Positions 1 through 5,488 of a DNA stretch of 6,011 nt are shown here, in pieces (positions within the stretch are counted from its first letter, which is position 1; every line of letters starts with the position of its first letter). A program made the position numbers and the translations under genes. A model generated the notes under the pieces. That model worked only from the letters and a program-made list of their open reading frames with translations. It made no database searches and had not been told where the DNA came from. Source of the DNA: Sphingomonas sp. Lineage in GTDB: Bacteria > Pseudomonadota > Alphaproteobacteria > Sphingomonadales > Sphingomonadaceae. The DNA lies in NCBI GenBank assembly GCA_019247755.1, contig JAFBAM010000167.1:1-6011 (forward strand), read 5' to 3'.

Positions 1-1
1 C

Positions 2-1738
2 AAAGACGGCTGGATCGACATCGAGGGCGGCGCGGGCACGCTATTTTCCTTCTCGTCGAAGGGGCGACGTGAATTGCCCGATGCGCACGTGCTGCTGGAT
101 GGCCAGCTCGAGGGCCTGTCGAAGAACGGCACGTTCGTCGGCCAGCACATCTACACGCCCCTCCAGGGCGCGGCGGTGCACATCAACGCCTTCAACTTCC
201 CCGTGTGGGGAATGCTGGAGAAGCTCGCACCGTCCCTGCTCGCGGGCGTTCCGGCAATCGTGAAGCCGGCCACCGCAACGGCCTATCTATGCGAAGCCGC
301 GTTCAAGATCATGGTCGAGGCGAACGTCCTCCCCGCCGGTGCGATCCAGCTGATCGTCGGTGGCGTCGGCGACCTGTTCGATCATTTGACGGGCCAGGAC
401 GTCGTCAGCTTCACGGGTTCTGCGTCGACGGCGTTGAAGCTCCGCACGCACCCAACCGTCGTCCGCGAGTCCGTCCGCTTCGTTGCCGAACAGGACAGCC
501 TCAACGCCTCGCTGCTGGGGCCTGACGCGGCGCCGGGAACGCCGGAGTTCGAGCTGTTCATCAAGGAAGTCGCGACCGAGATGACGGTCAAGGCGGGACA
601 GAAGTGCACCGCCATCCGCCGCGCAATGGCTCCCGCGCAATATCTCGACGCCGTCCAGCAGGCACTCGCAGAGCGGCTCACCAGGACAAAAGTCGGTGAC
701 CCGCGCGCCGAGGATACGCGTATGGGCGCGCTTGTCAGCCTCAGCCAGCTCGACGACGTGCGGGAAAAGATCGCACAGCTCGAAGCAGCTGGCGCGCGGA
801 TCGTCGCGGGCGACCCCAATGCCGATCCGCCGGTGCCGGGAGGCGCATTCCTGCCGCCGGTGCTTCTGCGCACCGACGATCCGTGGAAGACCGAGGCGGT
901 CCACGACTGCGAGCCGTTCGGCCCGGTCTCGACCATCATGCCCTACAAGGACATGGTCGACGCGGTCGCGCTCGCGAACCGCGGCAAAGGAAGCCTCGCG
1001 CTCTCCTTGTTCACCCACTCGCCTGAAGCGGCCCGCGATTTCATCCAGGGCGCGGCCGCCTATCACGGACGGATGCTAGTCCTGAACCGCGACAATGCCG
1101 CCGAATCGACCGGTCATGGCTCACCGCTTCCGGTACTGGTCCACGGCGGTCCCGGCCGCGCCGGCGGCAGCGAGGAGATGGGCGGCGTTCGCGGCGTGAA
1201 GCATTACATGCAGCGCACGGCGCTCCAGTCGTCGCCGGCAATGATCGCCGCGATCACCGAGCAATATGTGCCCGGCGCGCCCAAGCATTTCATCGACGTC
1301 CACCCCTTCACGCTGAAGATGAGCGAGCTCCACATCGGCGACACGTGGAAGACGGGGCCGCGCACCGTGACGCTGGAGGATATCGAGCATTTCGCCGAGT
1401 TCACCGGCGACAAATTCTACGCTCACATGGACGAGGAAGCGGCCAAGGCTTCGCCGATCTTCGAGGGCCGGGTCGCCCACGGCTACCTGATCCTGAGCTT
1501 CGCTGCAGGTCTGTTCGTCTGGCCTGACCCGGGCCCAGTGCTCGCCAACACGGGGCTCGAGAATCTGCGCTTCCTGACGCCACTCTATCCCGGCGATTCG
1601 CTTCGCGTTGAGCTCACCGTCCGCGCCAAGTCGATCAAGTCGGAGGAAACCGGCCAGGTCCGCTGGGCGGTAGAAGTCTTCAATCAGAAGGACGAGCTGG
1701 TCGCGACCTACGACTTGCTGACGGAAAACGTGCCGTAA
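2..1738 (+). CDS. paaZ: PaaZ bifunctional oxepin-CoA hydrolase / semialdehyde dehydrogenase, 5'-truncated
   Basis: This frame is open from base 2 to the TAA at 1736-1738 (578 residues), and the start lies upstream of the window. In phenylacetate catabolism PaaZ opens the oxepin-CoA ring with its C-terminal hydratase domain and oxidises the resulting aldehyde with its N-terminal NADP-dependent aldehyde dehydrogenase domain, in the cytoplasm. The ALDH part shows NFPVWG, the cofactor-region motif SFTGSAST, the general-base Glu in VAEQDSLN and the nucleophile Cys in GQKCTAIRR (codon 605-607). The Glu-Cys spacing is 39 residues, as between E256 and C295 of E. coli PaaZ. The MaoC-like part carries FTGDKFYAHMD, with the catalytic Asp at 1409-1411 and His at 1424-1426, five residues apart as in E. 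coli D561/H566, followed by GRVAHGYLILS. Against the 681-residue E. coli protein about 93 N-terminal residues are missing. The ATG at 74 is internal, not the start. All catalytic residues are present and there is no frameshift. No other paa gene is visible in the window. Confidence 0.95.
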   Translation, partial: KDGWIDIEGGAGTLFSFSSKGRRELPDAHVLLDGQLEGLSKNGTFVGQHIYTPLQGAAVHINAFNFPVWGMLEKLAPSLLAGVPAIVKPATATAYLCEAAFKIMVEANVLPAGAIQLIVGGVGDLFDHLTGQDVVSFTGSASTALKLRTHPTVVRESVRFVAEQDSLNASLLGPDAAPGTPEFELFIKEVATEMTVKAGQKCTAIRRAMAPAQYLDAVQQALAERLTRTKVGDPRAEDTRMGALVSLSQLDDVREKIAQLEAAGARIVAGDPNADPPVPGGAFLPPVLLRTDDPWKTEAVHDCEPFGPVSTIMPYKDMVDAVALANRGKGSLALSLFTHSPEAARDFIQGAAAYHGRMLVLNRDNAAESTGHGSPLPVLVHGGPGRAGGSEEMGGVRGVKHYMQRTALQSSPAMIAAITEQYVPGAPKHFIDVHPFTLKMSELHIGDTWKTGPRTVTLEDIEHFAEFTGDKFYAHMDEEAAKASPIFEGRVAHGYLILSFAAGLFVWPDPGPVLANTGLENLRFLTPLYPGDSLRVELTVRAKSIKSEETGQVRWAVEVFNQKDELVATYDLLTENVP

Positions 1739-1787
1739 CAACCGCAACGGCTTCGTCGTCCGTTCGTTTTCTTGGCTGCTATTCTTC

Positions 1788-1794
1788 GGAGGAG
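1788..1794 (+). promoter_or_regulatory. Ribosome-binding site of the CBS-domain gene
   Basis: GGAGGAG lies 7 nt before the ATG at 1802. It settles the start: an in-frame ATG exists at 1772, but it would place this Shine-Dalgarno sequence inside the coding region and add ten residues not typical of a CBS protein. Confidence 0.8.
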
Positions 1795-1801
1795 AGCGAT
1801 C

Positions 1802-2230
1802 ATGAAAGTCAGCGAAGTCATGACGGAGAACGTCCAGACCGTGCGTCCCGACCAGCGCGTTCAGGAAGCGGCGAGCTTCATGTTGAGCGCGGATGCCGGC
1901 TCGATCCCGGTGGCGGAAGGCGACCGCCTCGTCGGCATGATCACCGACCGCGACATCGCGGTTCGCGGCATCGCCAAGGGCCACGGCCCCGACACTCCCG
2001 TCCGCGACCTGATGTCTAGCGACGTCATCTGCGCGCGGGTTGATGACGAGGTGGAGGACGCTGCGGCGAGGATGAGCGAGGCGCAGGTGCGGCGGCTGCC
2101 CGTCATCGACCAGGGCGAACGCCTGTGCGGCATCGTCAGCATCGGCGACCTCAGCCGCGAAGCCGACACCGACTGCGCTTCAGAAGCGCTAGAAGGCGTC
2201 AGCCAGCCTGGCGGCGAGCACCGCCAGTAA
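1802..2230 (+). CDS. Tandem CBS-domain protein
   Basis: A soluble 142-residue protein consisting almost entirely of two CBS motifs, at about residues 1-58 and 66-120. Each begins with the usual basic-Val-x-x-hydrophobic-Met pattern (KVSEVMTENV, VRDLMSSDVI). Each ends with the characteristic Gly-hydrophobic-Val/Ile-(S/T)-x-x-D element (GMITDRDIA at 45-53, GIVSIGDLS at 110-118). In this family a CBS pair forms a Bateman module that commonly binds AMP, ATP, NADH or S-adenosyl ligands; the TDRD and SIGD segments match the ribose-contacting position. There is no attached catalytic, transporter or DNA-binding domain, so it is a stand-alone regulator or ligand sensor of unknown target. The start at 1802 is supported by a strong RBS. 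It lies 63 bp after paaZ on the same strand and could be cotranscribed or have its own promoter; I saw no convincing promoter in the gap. Its stop codon is 3 bp from the stop of the convergent atpF. Confidence 0.9.
   Translation: MKVSEVMTENVQTVRPDQRVQEAASFMLSADAGSIPVAEGDRLVGMITDRDIAVRGIAKGHGPDTPVRDLMSSDVICARVDDEVEDAAARMSEAQVRRLPVIDQGERLCGIVSIGDLSREADTDCASEALEGVSQPGGEHRQ
2175..2189. repeat. Short inverted repeat inside the 3' end of the CBS gene
   Basis: GCGCTTC (2175-2181) and GAAGCGC (2183-2189) are perfect inverted arms around one central base. In RNA this would fold as a 5-bp stem with a 5-nt loop. It lies in the codons of the variable C-terminal tail, about 20 bp before a second hairpin at 2208-2227. 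It may contribute to transcript-end structure between convergent genes, but could be chance in GC-rich DNA. Confidence 0.35.
2208..2227. terminator. Candidate bidirectional hairpin at the CBS/atpF convergent junction
   Basis: CTGGCGG (2208-2214) and CCGCCAG (2221-2227) are perfect 7-bp complementary arms with a 6-nt loop, ending directly before the TAA of the CBS gene and 6 bp beyond the atpF stop. The position between two convergent genes with a 3-bp gap suits a structure that stops or protects both transcripts. There is no U-tract on either side, so it is not a classic intrinsic terminator; it may instead stabilise 3' ends or be incidental. Confidence 0.35.
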
Positions 2231-2233
2231 GCG

Positions 2234-2737
2234 TCAGCGCGCGGCGATTTCCTTGATCGCCTGATCGACGAGCTTGGCGTCGGTACCGGCGTCGTGCCGC
2301 TCGGCGATCAGCTTCGCGGCGGCCTTGGCTGCAGCGTCGGCGGCAGAAGCCCGGAGCTGCTCGATCGCCGTTCGCTCTTCGGCTGCGATCTTCTCCTCGG
2401 CCATGCGCGTCCGGCGGCCGATCAGCGCCTCCGCGTCGGTCTTGGCCTTGGCGACGATCTCTTCGGCCTCATGCTTGGCGCGTTCGAGAAGGGCGGCCCG
2501 GTCCTTGTCGACCGACTTCGCCTTCTTCTCATATTCGGCCTTCAGCGCCTCGGCTTCCTTGCGCAGGGACTCGGCTTCGGCGAGCTGATCGCGGATCAGC
2601 GCGATCTTGCTGTCGAGCGCCTTGCCGATCGCTGCGGGCACCTTCTTCCAGATCATGATCGCGAAGACGACGAGCATCGCCAGCGCGACCCAGCCGCCCG
2701 GGTTCAGGCCGAGGTAAGTGGGTTCGGCTTCAACCAT
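2234..2737 (-). CDS. atpF: F0F1 ATP synthase subunit b
   Basis: A 167-residue b subunit, one of the two non-identical stalk proteins that link the membrane sector to F1 as a stator. Residues 1-13 are a short N-terminus. A single membrane helix spans about 15-30 (GGWVALAMLVVFAIMIWKK), followed by the family-typical VPAAIGKALDSK segment. A long charged, Ala/Glu/Lys-rich coiled coil then continues to the C-terminus (KEAEALKAEYEKKAKS, AAKLIAERH). The length is close to the usual 155-190. It is the last gene of the F0 operon. Its ATG overlaps the end of atpF' by 8 bp (2730-2737), so translation is probably coupled. I call it b rather than b' because the N-terminus is longer and lacks the SQLFWLAI signature of the neighbour, and because b follows b' in related operons. 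Confidence 0.95.
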   Translation of the reverse strand: MVEAEPTYLGLNPGGWVALAMLVVFAIMIWKKVPAAIGKALDSKIALIRDQLAEAESLRKEAEALKAEYEKKAKSVDKDRAALLERAKHEAEEIVAKAKTDAEALIGRRTRMAEEKIAAEERTAIEQLRASAADAAAKAAAKLIAERHDAGTDAKLVDQAIKEIAAR

Positions 2738-3221
2738 GCATTTCCGCCTTCACCGCAGCGGCGGCTTCCTTGCTGTCGACCTTGAGACCCGTCAGGCGCT
2801 GAACCAGCTCGCGGGTTGCCTCGGCAGCCACGGTCTCGATCTCCGACCGAGCGGCCGCAAGGGAGTCGCGGATCTTCGCTTCGGAGGAATCGATCTTCAG
2901 GTTCAGCTTGTCGGCCGCGGCCTTCACCTTCTTCTCGGTGTCGGCCGCACTCTTCTGCTTCGCATCCTGGGCCAGCTTCGCAGCCTCGGCCCGCGCGGCG
3001 TCCATCCGGGCGCGCCACGCCGCCTCGGTCTCATCGGCAGCGGCCCGAGCGGCCTGTGCCTGCTCGAGGTCGCCGGCAATCTTCTGCTCGCGCGCATCGA
3101 CGGTCGCCTGAATCCTGGGGACCATCCCGCGCCCGATTACGAAGAAGATGAAGCCGAGCGCAATCGCCAGCCAGAACAGCTGGGAAAGCAGGACCTCACC
3201 GAGTTGCGATAGCTGAGGCAT
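2730..3221 (-). CDS. atpF': F0F1 ATP synthase subunit b'
   Basis: A 163-residue second b-type subunit, as found in phototrophs and many alphaproteobacteria, where b and b' form a heterodimeric peripheral stalk. The N-terminus MPQLSQLGEVLLSQLFWLAI is typical of b', with one membrane helix at about residues 8-30. VPRIQATVDAREQKI follows and leads into a long coiled coil rich in Ala, Glu and Lys. The C-terminus ends in a short amphipathic segment with RLTGLKVD. It starts 11 bp after atpE with only a weak AGG-containing ribosome-binding site. This contrasts with the strong site before atpE and fits the need for many c subunits but one b'. The gene is also called atpG or atpX in some annotations. 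Confidence 0.93.
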   Translation of the reverse strand: MPQLSQLGEVLLSQLFWLAIALGFIFFVIGRGMVPRIQATVDAREQKIAGDLEQAQAARAAADETEAAWRARMDAARAEAAKLAQDAKQKSAADTEKKVKAAADKLNLKIDSSEAKIRDSLAAARSEIETVAAEATRELVQRLTGLKVDSKEAAAAVKAEMHG

Positions 3222-3232
3222 TGGAGCCTGTA

Positions 3233-3466
3233 TTAGCCCTTGAAGGCGTACAGGATGATCATCGCGATGGCGAACGCCATCAGGCCGAGAAGCTCGGCGG
3301 CTGCGAAGCCGATGAACAGACGGCCCTGCTGGCTGTCAGCAGCCGCCGGATTGCGCAGCGCGCTCTGAAGGAACGAGCCGAACACGTAGCCGACGCCTGC
3401 AGCAGCAGCGCCGACGCCGATCGCTGCGAGACCAGCGCCGATGACCTTGGCAGAAGCGAGATCCAT
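3233..3466 (-). CDS. atpE: F0F1 ATP synthase subunit c (proteolipid)
   Basis: A 77-residue hairpin protein that forms the rotating c ring. Helix 1 covers about residues 8-32, the polar loop has R38-N39-P40, and helix 2 (about 49-75) carries the proton-binding carboxylate Glu58 in GFAAAELLGLMAF. The residue after the Glu is Leu, and there is no Gln at the helix-1 position used by sodium-type rings, so a proton ring is expected. The helix-1 packing region reads GVGAAAAGVGYVFG, so two glycines of the usual GxGxGxG pattern are alanines (see findings). A strong ribosome-binding site precedes the gene, matching the high copy number of c in the complex. It lies between atpB and atpF', with gaps of 26 and 11 bp. 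Confidence 0.97.
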   Translation of the reverse strand: MDLASAKVIGAGLAAIGVGAAAAGVGYVFGSFLQSALRNPAAADSQQGRLFIGFAAAELLGLMAFAIAMIILYAFKG

Positions 3467-3474
3467 TACCGTAA

Positions 3475-3480
3475 CTCCTT
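3475..3480 (-). promoter_or_regulatory. Strong ribosome-binding site of atpE
   Basis: Read on the minus strand, AAGGAG lies 8 nt before the atpE ATG. It is the best Shine-Dalgarno match directly upstream of any ATG in this operon, consistent with preferential translation of the multi-copy c subunit. Confidence 0.75.
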
Positions 3481-3492
3481 GTGAAGAATGAC

Positions 3493-4269
3493 TTAGTGAA
3501 GGTTGACCGCGTCGTTGATGTACAGCGACGTCAGGATTGCAAAGACGTAGGCCTGGATGGCCGCAACCAGCAGCTCAAGAGCGCTGATGAAGGTCACGAA
3601 CAGGAAGCAAAGGATTGAGACGCCGATCCCGCCCCCGCCCGCCTGAAGACCCTGGACAACGAAATTGCCGAAAATGTCGAGCAGGATGTGCCCGGCGAAC
3701 ATGGCGATGAAGGGACGAAGCCCGAGGCTGAACGGCCGCACCAGGAACGACACGAACTCGATCGGGAACAGCAGGACCTTGCCGATCCAATGGACGCCCG
3801 AAGGCACGAACAGCGAGAAGAAGTGGAAGCCGTGCTTCCAGAAGCCGACACCGAGGACGATCGCGAAGCTGATCAGCGACATGACACCAGTGAACGTAAA
3901 CTGGCTCGTGACGGTGAAAGGATGCGCTGCCGCGACTACACCAAAAGGCATATTGCCCATCAGGTTGGCGAACAGGAGGAAGATGAAGGCCGTGAAGACC
4001 CAGGGGAGATACTTGCGTCCCTCAGGCCCGATGCTCGCATGGACCATGTCATCGACAAAGCCGATCAGGCCCTCGACGGCGACCTGCCAGCGGCCGGGAA
4101 TCAGCTGGCGCTTCATTCCGCCGAGCATGAAGAACCAGATCGTCGCGAGGACGATCAGCGTCCACAGCGCGCTGTTGGTGAAGACGAACGGATTGGTGCC
4201 ACCATTGAACGAACCCGCAATGGGCTCGATCGAGAATTGGTGCATCGGATCGATGTCGCCGGCCGCCAC
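3493..4269 (-). CDS. atpB: F0F1 ATP synthase subunit a
   Basis: A 258-residue integral membrane protein that forms the proton half-channels next to the c ring. Membrane segments are visible at about residues 33-51, 88-108 (LFANLMGNMPF), 124-145, 161-177, 180-208 and 213-256. The essential arginine is R185 in SLGLRPFIAMFAGH (codon 3717-3715), equivalent to E. coli R210. H194 sits at the position of E. coli E219, and Q239 in AAIQAYVFAILTSLY matches E. coli Q252. Unusually, Pro follows the Arg where Leu is common, and Ala replaces the usual Asn four residues after the Arg. The start is the GTG at 4269. It follows atpI by 10 bp with AAGGGAA overlapping the atpI stop, and gives an N-terminus ending in PMHQF, as is common in the family. 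The ATG at 4245 has no ribosome-binding site. Confidence 0.96.
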   Translation of the reverse strand: MAAGDIDPMHQFSIEPIAGSFNGGTNPFVFTNSALWTLIVLATIWFFMLGGMKRQLIPGRWQVAVEGLIGFVDDMVHASIGPEGRKYLPWVFTAFIFLLFANLMGNMPFGVVAAAHPFTVTSQFTFTGVMSLISFAIVLGVGFWKHGFHFFSLFVPSGVHWIGKVLLFPIEFVSFLVRPFSLGLRPFIAMFAGHILLDIFGNFVVQGLQAGGGGIGVSILCFLFVTFISALELLVAAIQAYVFAILTSLYINDAVNLH

Positions 4270-4279
4270 TACACTTCCC

Positions 4280-4615
4280 TTATTTCCGCCCGTCGGGCCC
4301 GCTGCCCGTCGAGCTCTTTGAAATCCGCATCACGTTCATGAATCCCCCGAGGAATCCGAGGAACAGCATGATCAGCAACAACCAGGGCTGCGTACCGAGC
4401 CACTTGTCGAGTACGAAGCCAATAATGAACCCTCCCGCAGGAGCACCGATCAGGTTGCTCAGGACCAGCTGGCCCGCCTGATAGCTGGCATCAGGCTTGG
4501 GCTTTTCGGTCCTTTTCGCCTCCGCCTGCTGCAACCGGTCGAGCCGCTCATCGAGCGATTCGAGCCGCGAATCTGGTGGAAGCTTCGGGACCTCGCCGGT
4601 TTCGTCCTCTGCCAT
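4280..4615 (-). CDS. atpI: AtpI, F0F1 ATP synthase assembly protein
   Basis: A 111-residue small membrane protein, first gene of the F0 operon. In the family AtpI helps assemble the c ring and has been proposed to affect magnesium uptake. The first 45 residues are hydrophilic and probably coiled (SLDERLDRLQQAEAK). Two membrane helices follow, at about 50-68 and 77-95, containing the family pattern GxxxGFVLDKWLGTQP and GFLGGFMNVMR. I chose the ATG at 4615, preceded by GGGGAG, because MAEDE-type N-termini fit the family. A longer reading of 138 residues from a TTG at 4696 has a better-spaced ribosome-binding site and cannot be excluded (see findings). The stop is 10 bp before atpB, so the two are surely cotranscribed. 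Confidence 0.9.
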   Translation of the reverse strand: MAEDETGEVPKLPPDSRLESLDERLDRLQQAEAKRTEKPKPDASYQAGQLVLSNLIGAPAGGFIIGFVLDKWLGTQPWLLLIMLFLGFLGGFMNVMRISKSSTGSGPDGRK

Positions 4616-4703
4616 GCGTCTCCCCTGTGCGTCGCCCCTGCTGAAATCCAAGGGCCAGACCGGGACGAGAAACATGGCGGAAATCGATACCGCCAAGGCG
4701 CCG

Positions 4704-4709
4704 CTCCTT
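4704..4709 (-). promoter_or_regulatory. Shine-Dalgarno sequence in the atpI leader
   Basis: On the minus strand AAGGAG is followed after 7 nt by a TTG codon (4696-4694) that is in frame with atpI. It overlaps the proposed -10 element, so it can act as a ribosome-binding site only if transcription starts upstream of that promoter. Confidence 0.4.
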
Positions 4710-4734
4710 TATGAACGGGCCGGAAGATAGTCAA
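4708..4734 (-). promoter_or_regulatory. Candidate promoter of the atp operon
   Basis: On the minus strand TTGACT (4734-4729) is a near-consensus -35 element. After 15 bp it is followed by CATAAA (4713-4708), or after 16 bp by ATAAAG, as a -10 element. It lies about 95-120 bp before the atpI ATG and would give a leader of roughly 85 nt. The spacing is a little short, so this is a candidate only. Confidence 0.45.
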
Positions 4735-4762
4735 CCGCGCTGGCCCCATGTAGGCTGCGAAC

Positions 4763-5488
4763 ATGAAACGGGGGATTGCGCTTCTTGCGCTGCTGCTGCC
4801 GGCAATGGCGCTTGCCGCGACCACTCACAAGGTCGCCCGCAACACGCCGCTGCTCGAATTCACATACGAATGGCCCACCGAGGCCGTCGCCATTCCGGCC
4901 CTCGACCTCAGGCTCTACAACGCGGCCAAGACCGCCCTCGCCAAGGCTCAGCAATATGCAGCCGAGGACAAGAAGCTGACGGTCGACCAGAAGCGCGACT
5001 TCGACGGCCATTATTATTCCATGATGTGGTCGACTTCCGGGCAGTCGATCAGGCTGCTGTCGCTGGAAGGCGCTTACGAGGCCTACACCGGCGGCGCCCA
5101 CCCTTCACACGGCAGCGAAGTGCTGCTCTGGGACCGTAAGCTCAACCGGCCGGTCGATATGAATGCCCTGTTTTCAAAGGCCGGCGCATTCGCGGCCGTC
5201 ACCCGAGCCGCCTACTGCAAAGCCCTCAATGCCGAACGCGAGCAGCGCCGCGACGGTGAAAAAATGGACGGGGATTTCGGCGCGTGTCCGAAATATGCCG
5301 AGCTCGAGATCGCCCCGTTCGACAACAACAAGAATGGCCGCTTCGACCGCATCCACTTTGTCGCCGATGAATATGTCGCCGGCCCCTATGTCGAAGGGCC
5401 TTATGAAACCCCGCTACCGGTGACCGCGCAGCTGATTGCTGCACTCAAGCCCGAATATCGAAGCTCGTTCGAAGTTTACCGGCAGTAG
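4763..5488 (+). CDS. Secreted DUF3298 (RsiV-like) domain protein with EF-hand-like loop
   Basis: A 241-residue exported protein of unknown role. Residues 1-18 form a signal peptide (MKRGIALLALLLPAMALA) with probable cleavage before A19; there is no lipobox. The remainder resembles the DUF4163/DUF3298 arrangement also seen in the RsiV extracellular domain and PdaC. The N-terminal part (about 25-100) has FTYEWP and a basic helix. The C-terminal part contains the family hallmark YTGGAHPSHGSEVLLWD (108-124), followed by NRPVDMNALF and ending in YVAGPYVEGPYETPLPV. Residues 187-198 form a DxNxNG loop like a calcium-binding EF-hand. C152 and C175 could form a disulfide. The ATG has only a weak AGG ribosome-binding site 8 nt upstream. 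The gene runs divergently from atpI, and its last 13 bp overlap ydbL. No sigma factor or deacetylase gene is adjacent, so a role in signalling or peptidoglycan editing cannot be assigned. Confidence 0.8.
   Translation: MKRGIALLALLLPAMALAATTHKVARNTPLLEFTYEWPTEAVAIPALDLRLYNAAKTALAKAQQYAAEDKKLTVDQKRDFDGHYYSMMWSTSGQSIRLLSLEGAYEAYTGGAHPSHGSEVLLWDRKLNRPVDMNALFSKAGAFAAVTRAAYCKALNAEREQRRDGEKMDGDFGACPKYAELEIAPFDNNKNGRFDRIHFVADEYVAGPYVEGPYETPLPVTAQLIAALKPEYRSSFEVYRQ
5321..5356 (+). other. EF-hand-like calcium-binding loop in the DUF3298 protein
   Basis: Codons for residues 187-198, DNNKNGRFDRIH, match the 12-residue EF-hand loop at positions 1 (Asp), 3 (Asn), 5 (Asn), 6 (Gly), 8 (hydrophobic) and 9 (Asp). 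Position 12 is His instead of the usual Glu or Asp, so the site could be weak or structural. Confidence 0.5.

Larger units (their letters stand above)
4616..4762. promoter_or_regulatory. Divergent intergenic region between atpI and the DUF3298 gene
   Basis: 147 bp between two divergent starts must hold the promoter of the F0 operon (minus strand) and of the secreted-protein gene (plus strand). A minus-strand promoter candidate is listed separately. I found no good plus-strand -35/-10 pair. A start codon directly followed by a stop (ATG TAG, 4748-4753) lies 9 bp before the DUF3298 start and in its frame, so translation cannot begin further upstream in that frame. Confidence 0.6.

Noticed and set aside
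74..76. ATG at 74 as the start of paaZ.
   Set aside because: The frame is open to the window edge and the 24 residues before it continue the aldehyde dehydrogenase domain; about 93 residues compared with E. coli PaaZ are simply outside the window.
1732..1751. Possible terminator after paaZ: GCCGT and ACGGC arms around a 10-nt loop.
   Set aside because: The stem is only 5 bp, includes part of the stop codon, has a long loop and no U-tract.
287..1984. Long minus-strand open frames (259 and 287 residues) opposite paaZ and the CBS gene.
   Set aside because: They are Arg/Ala/Asp-rich with no recognisable motifs and are antisense shadows of well-supported genes; one even spans the gap between two real genes.
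2730..2737. The 8-bp overlap of atpF' and atpF as an anomaly.
   Set aside because: Short overlaps with coupled translation are ordinary within ATP synthase operons; noted in the gene entries only.
3665..4341. Two overlapping plus-strand open frames of about 217 residues opposite atpB.
   Set aside because: They lie wholly antisense to a clearly real gene, are in different frames from each other, have no ribosome-binding site I could see, and look low-complexity and charged as expected from antisense GC-rich DNA.
4340..4573. Four GANTC (CcrM methylation) sites within about 235 bp of atpI.
   Set aside because: They lie in coding sequence rather than the promoter region, and GANTC occurs elsewhere in the window; a cluster of four is not convincing as cell-cycle control.
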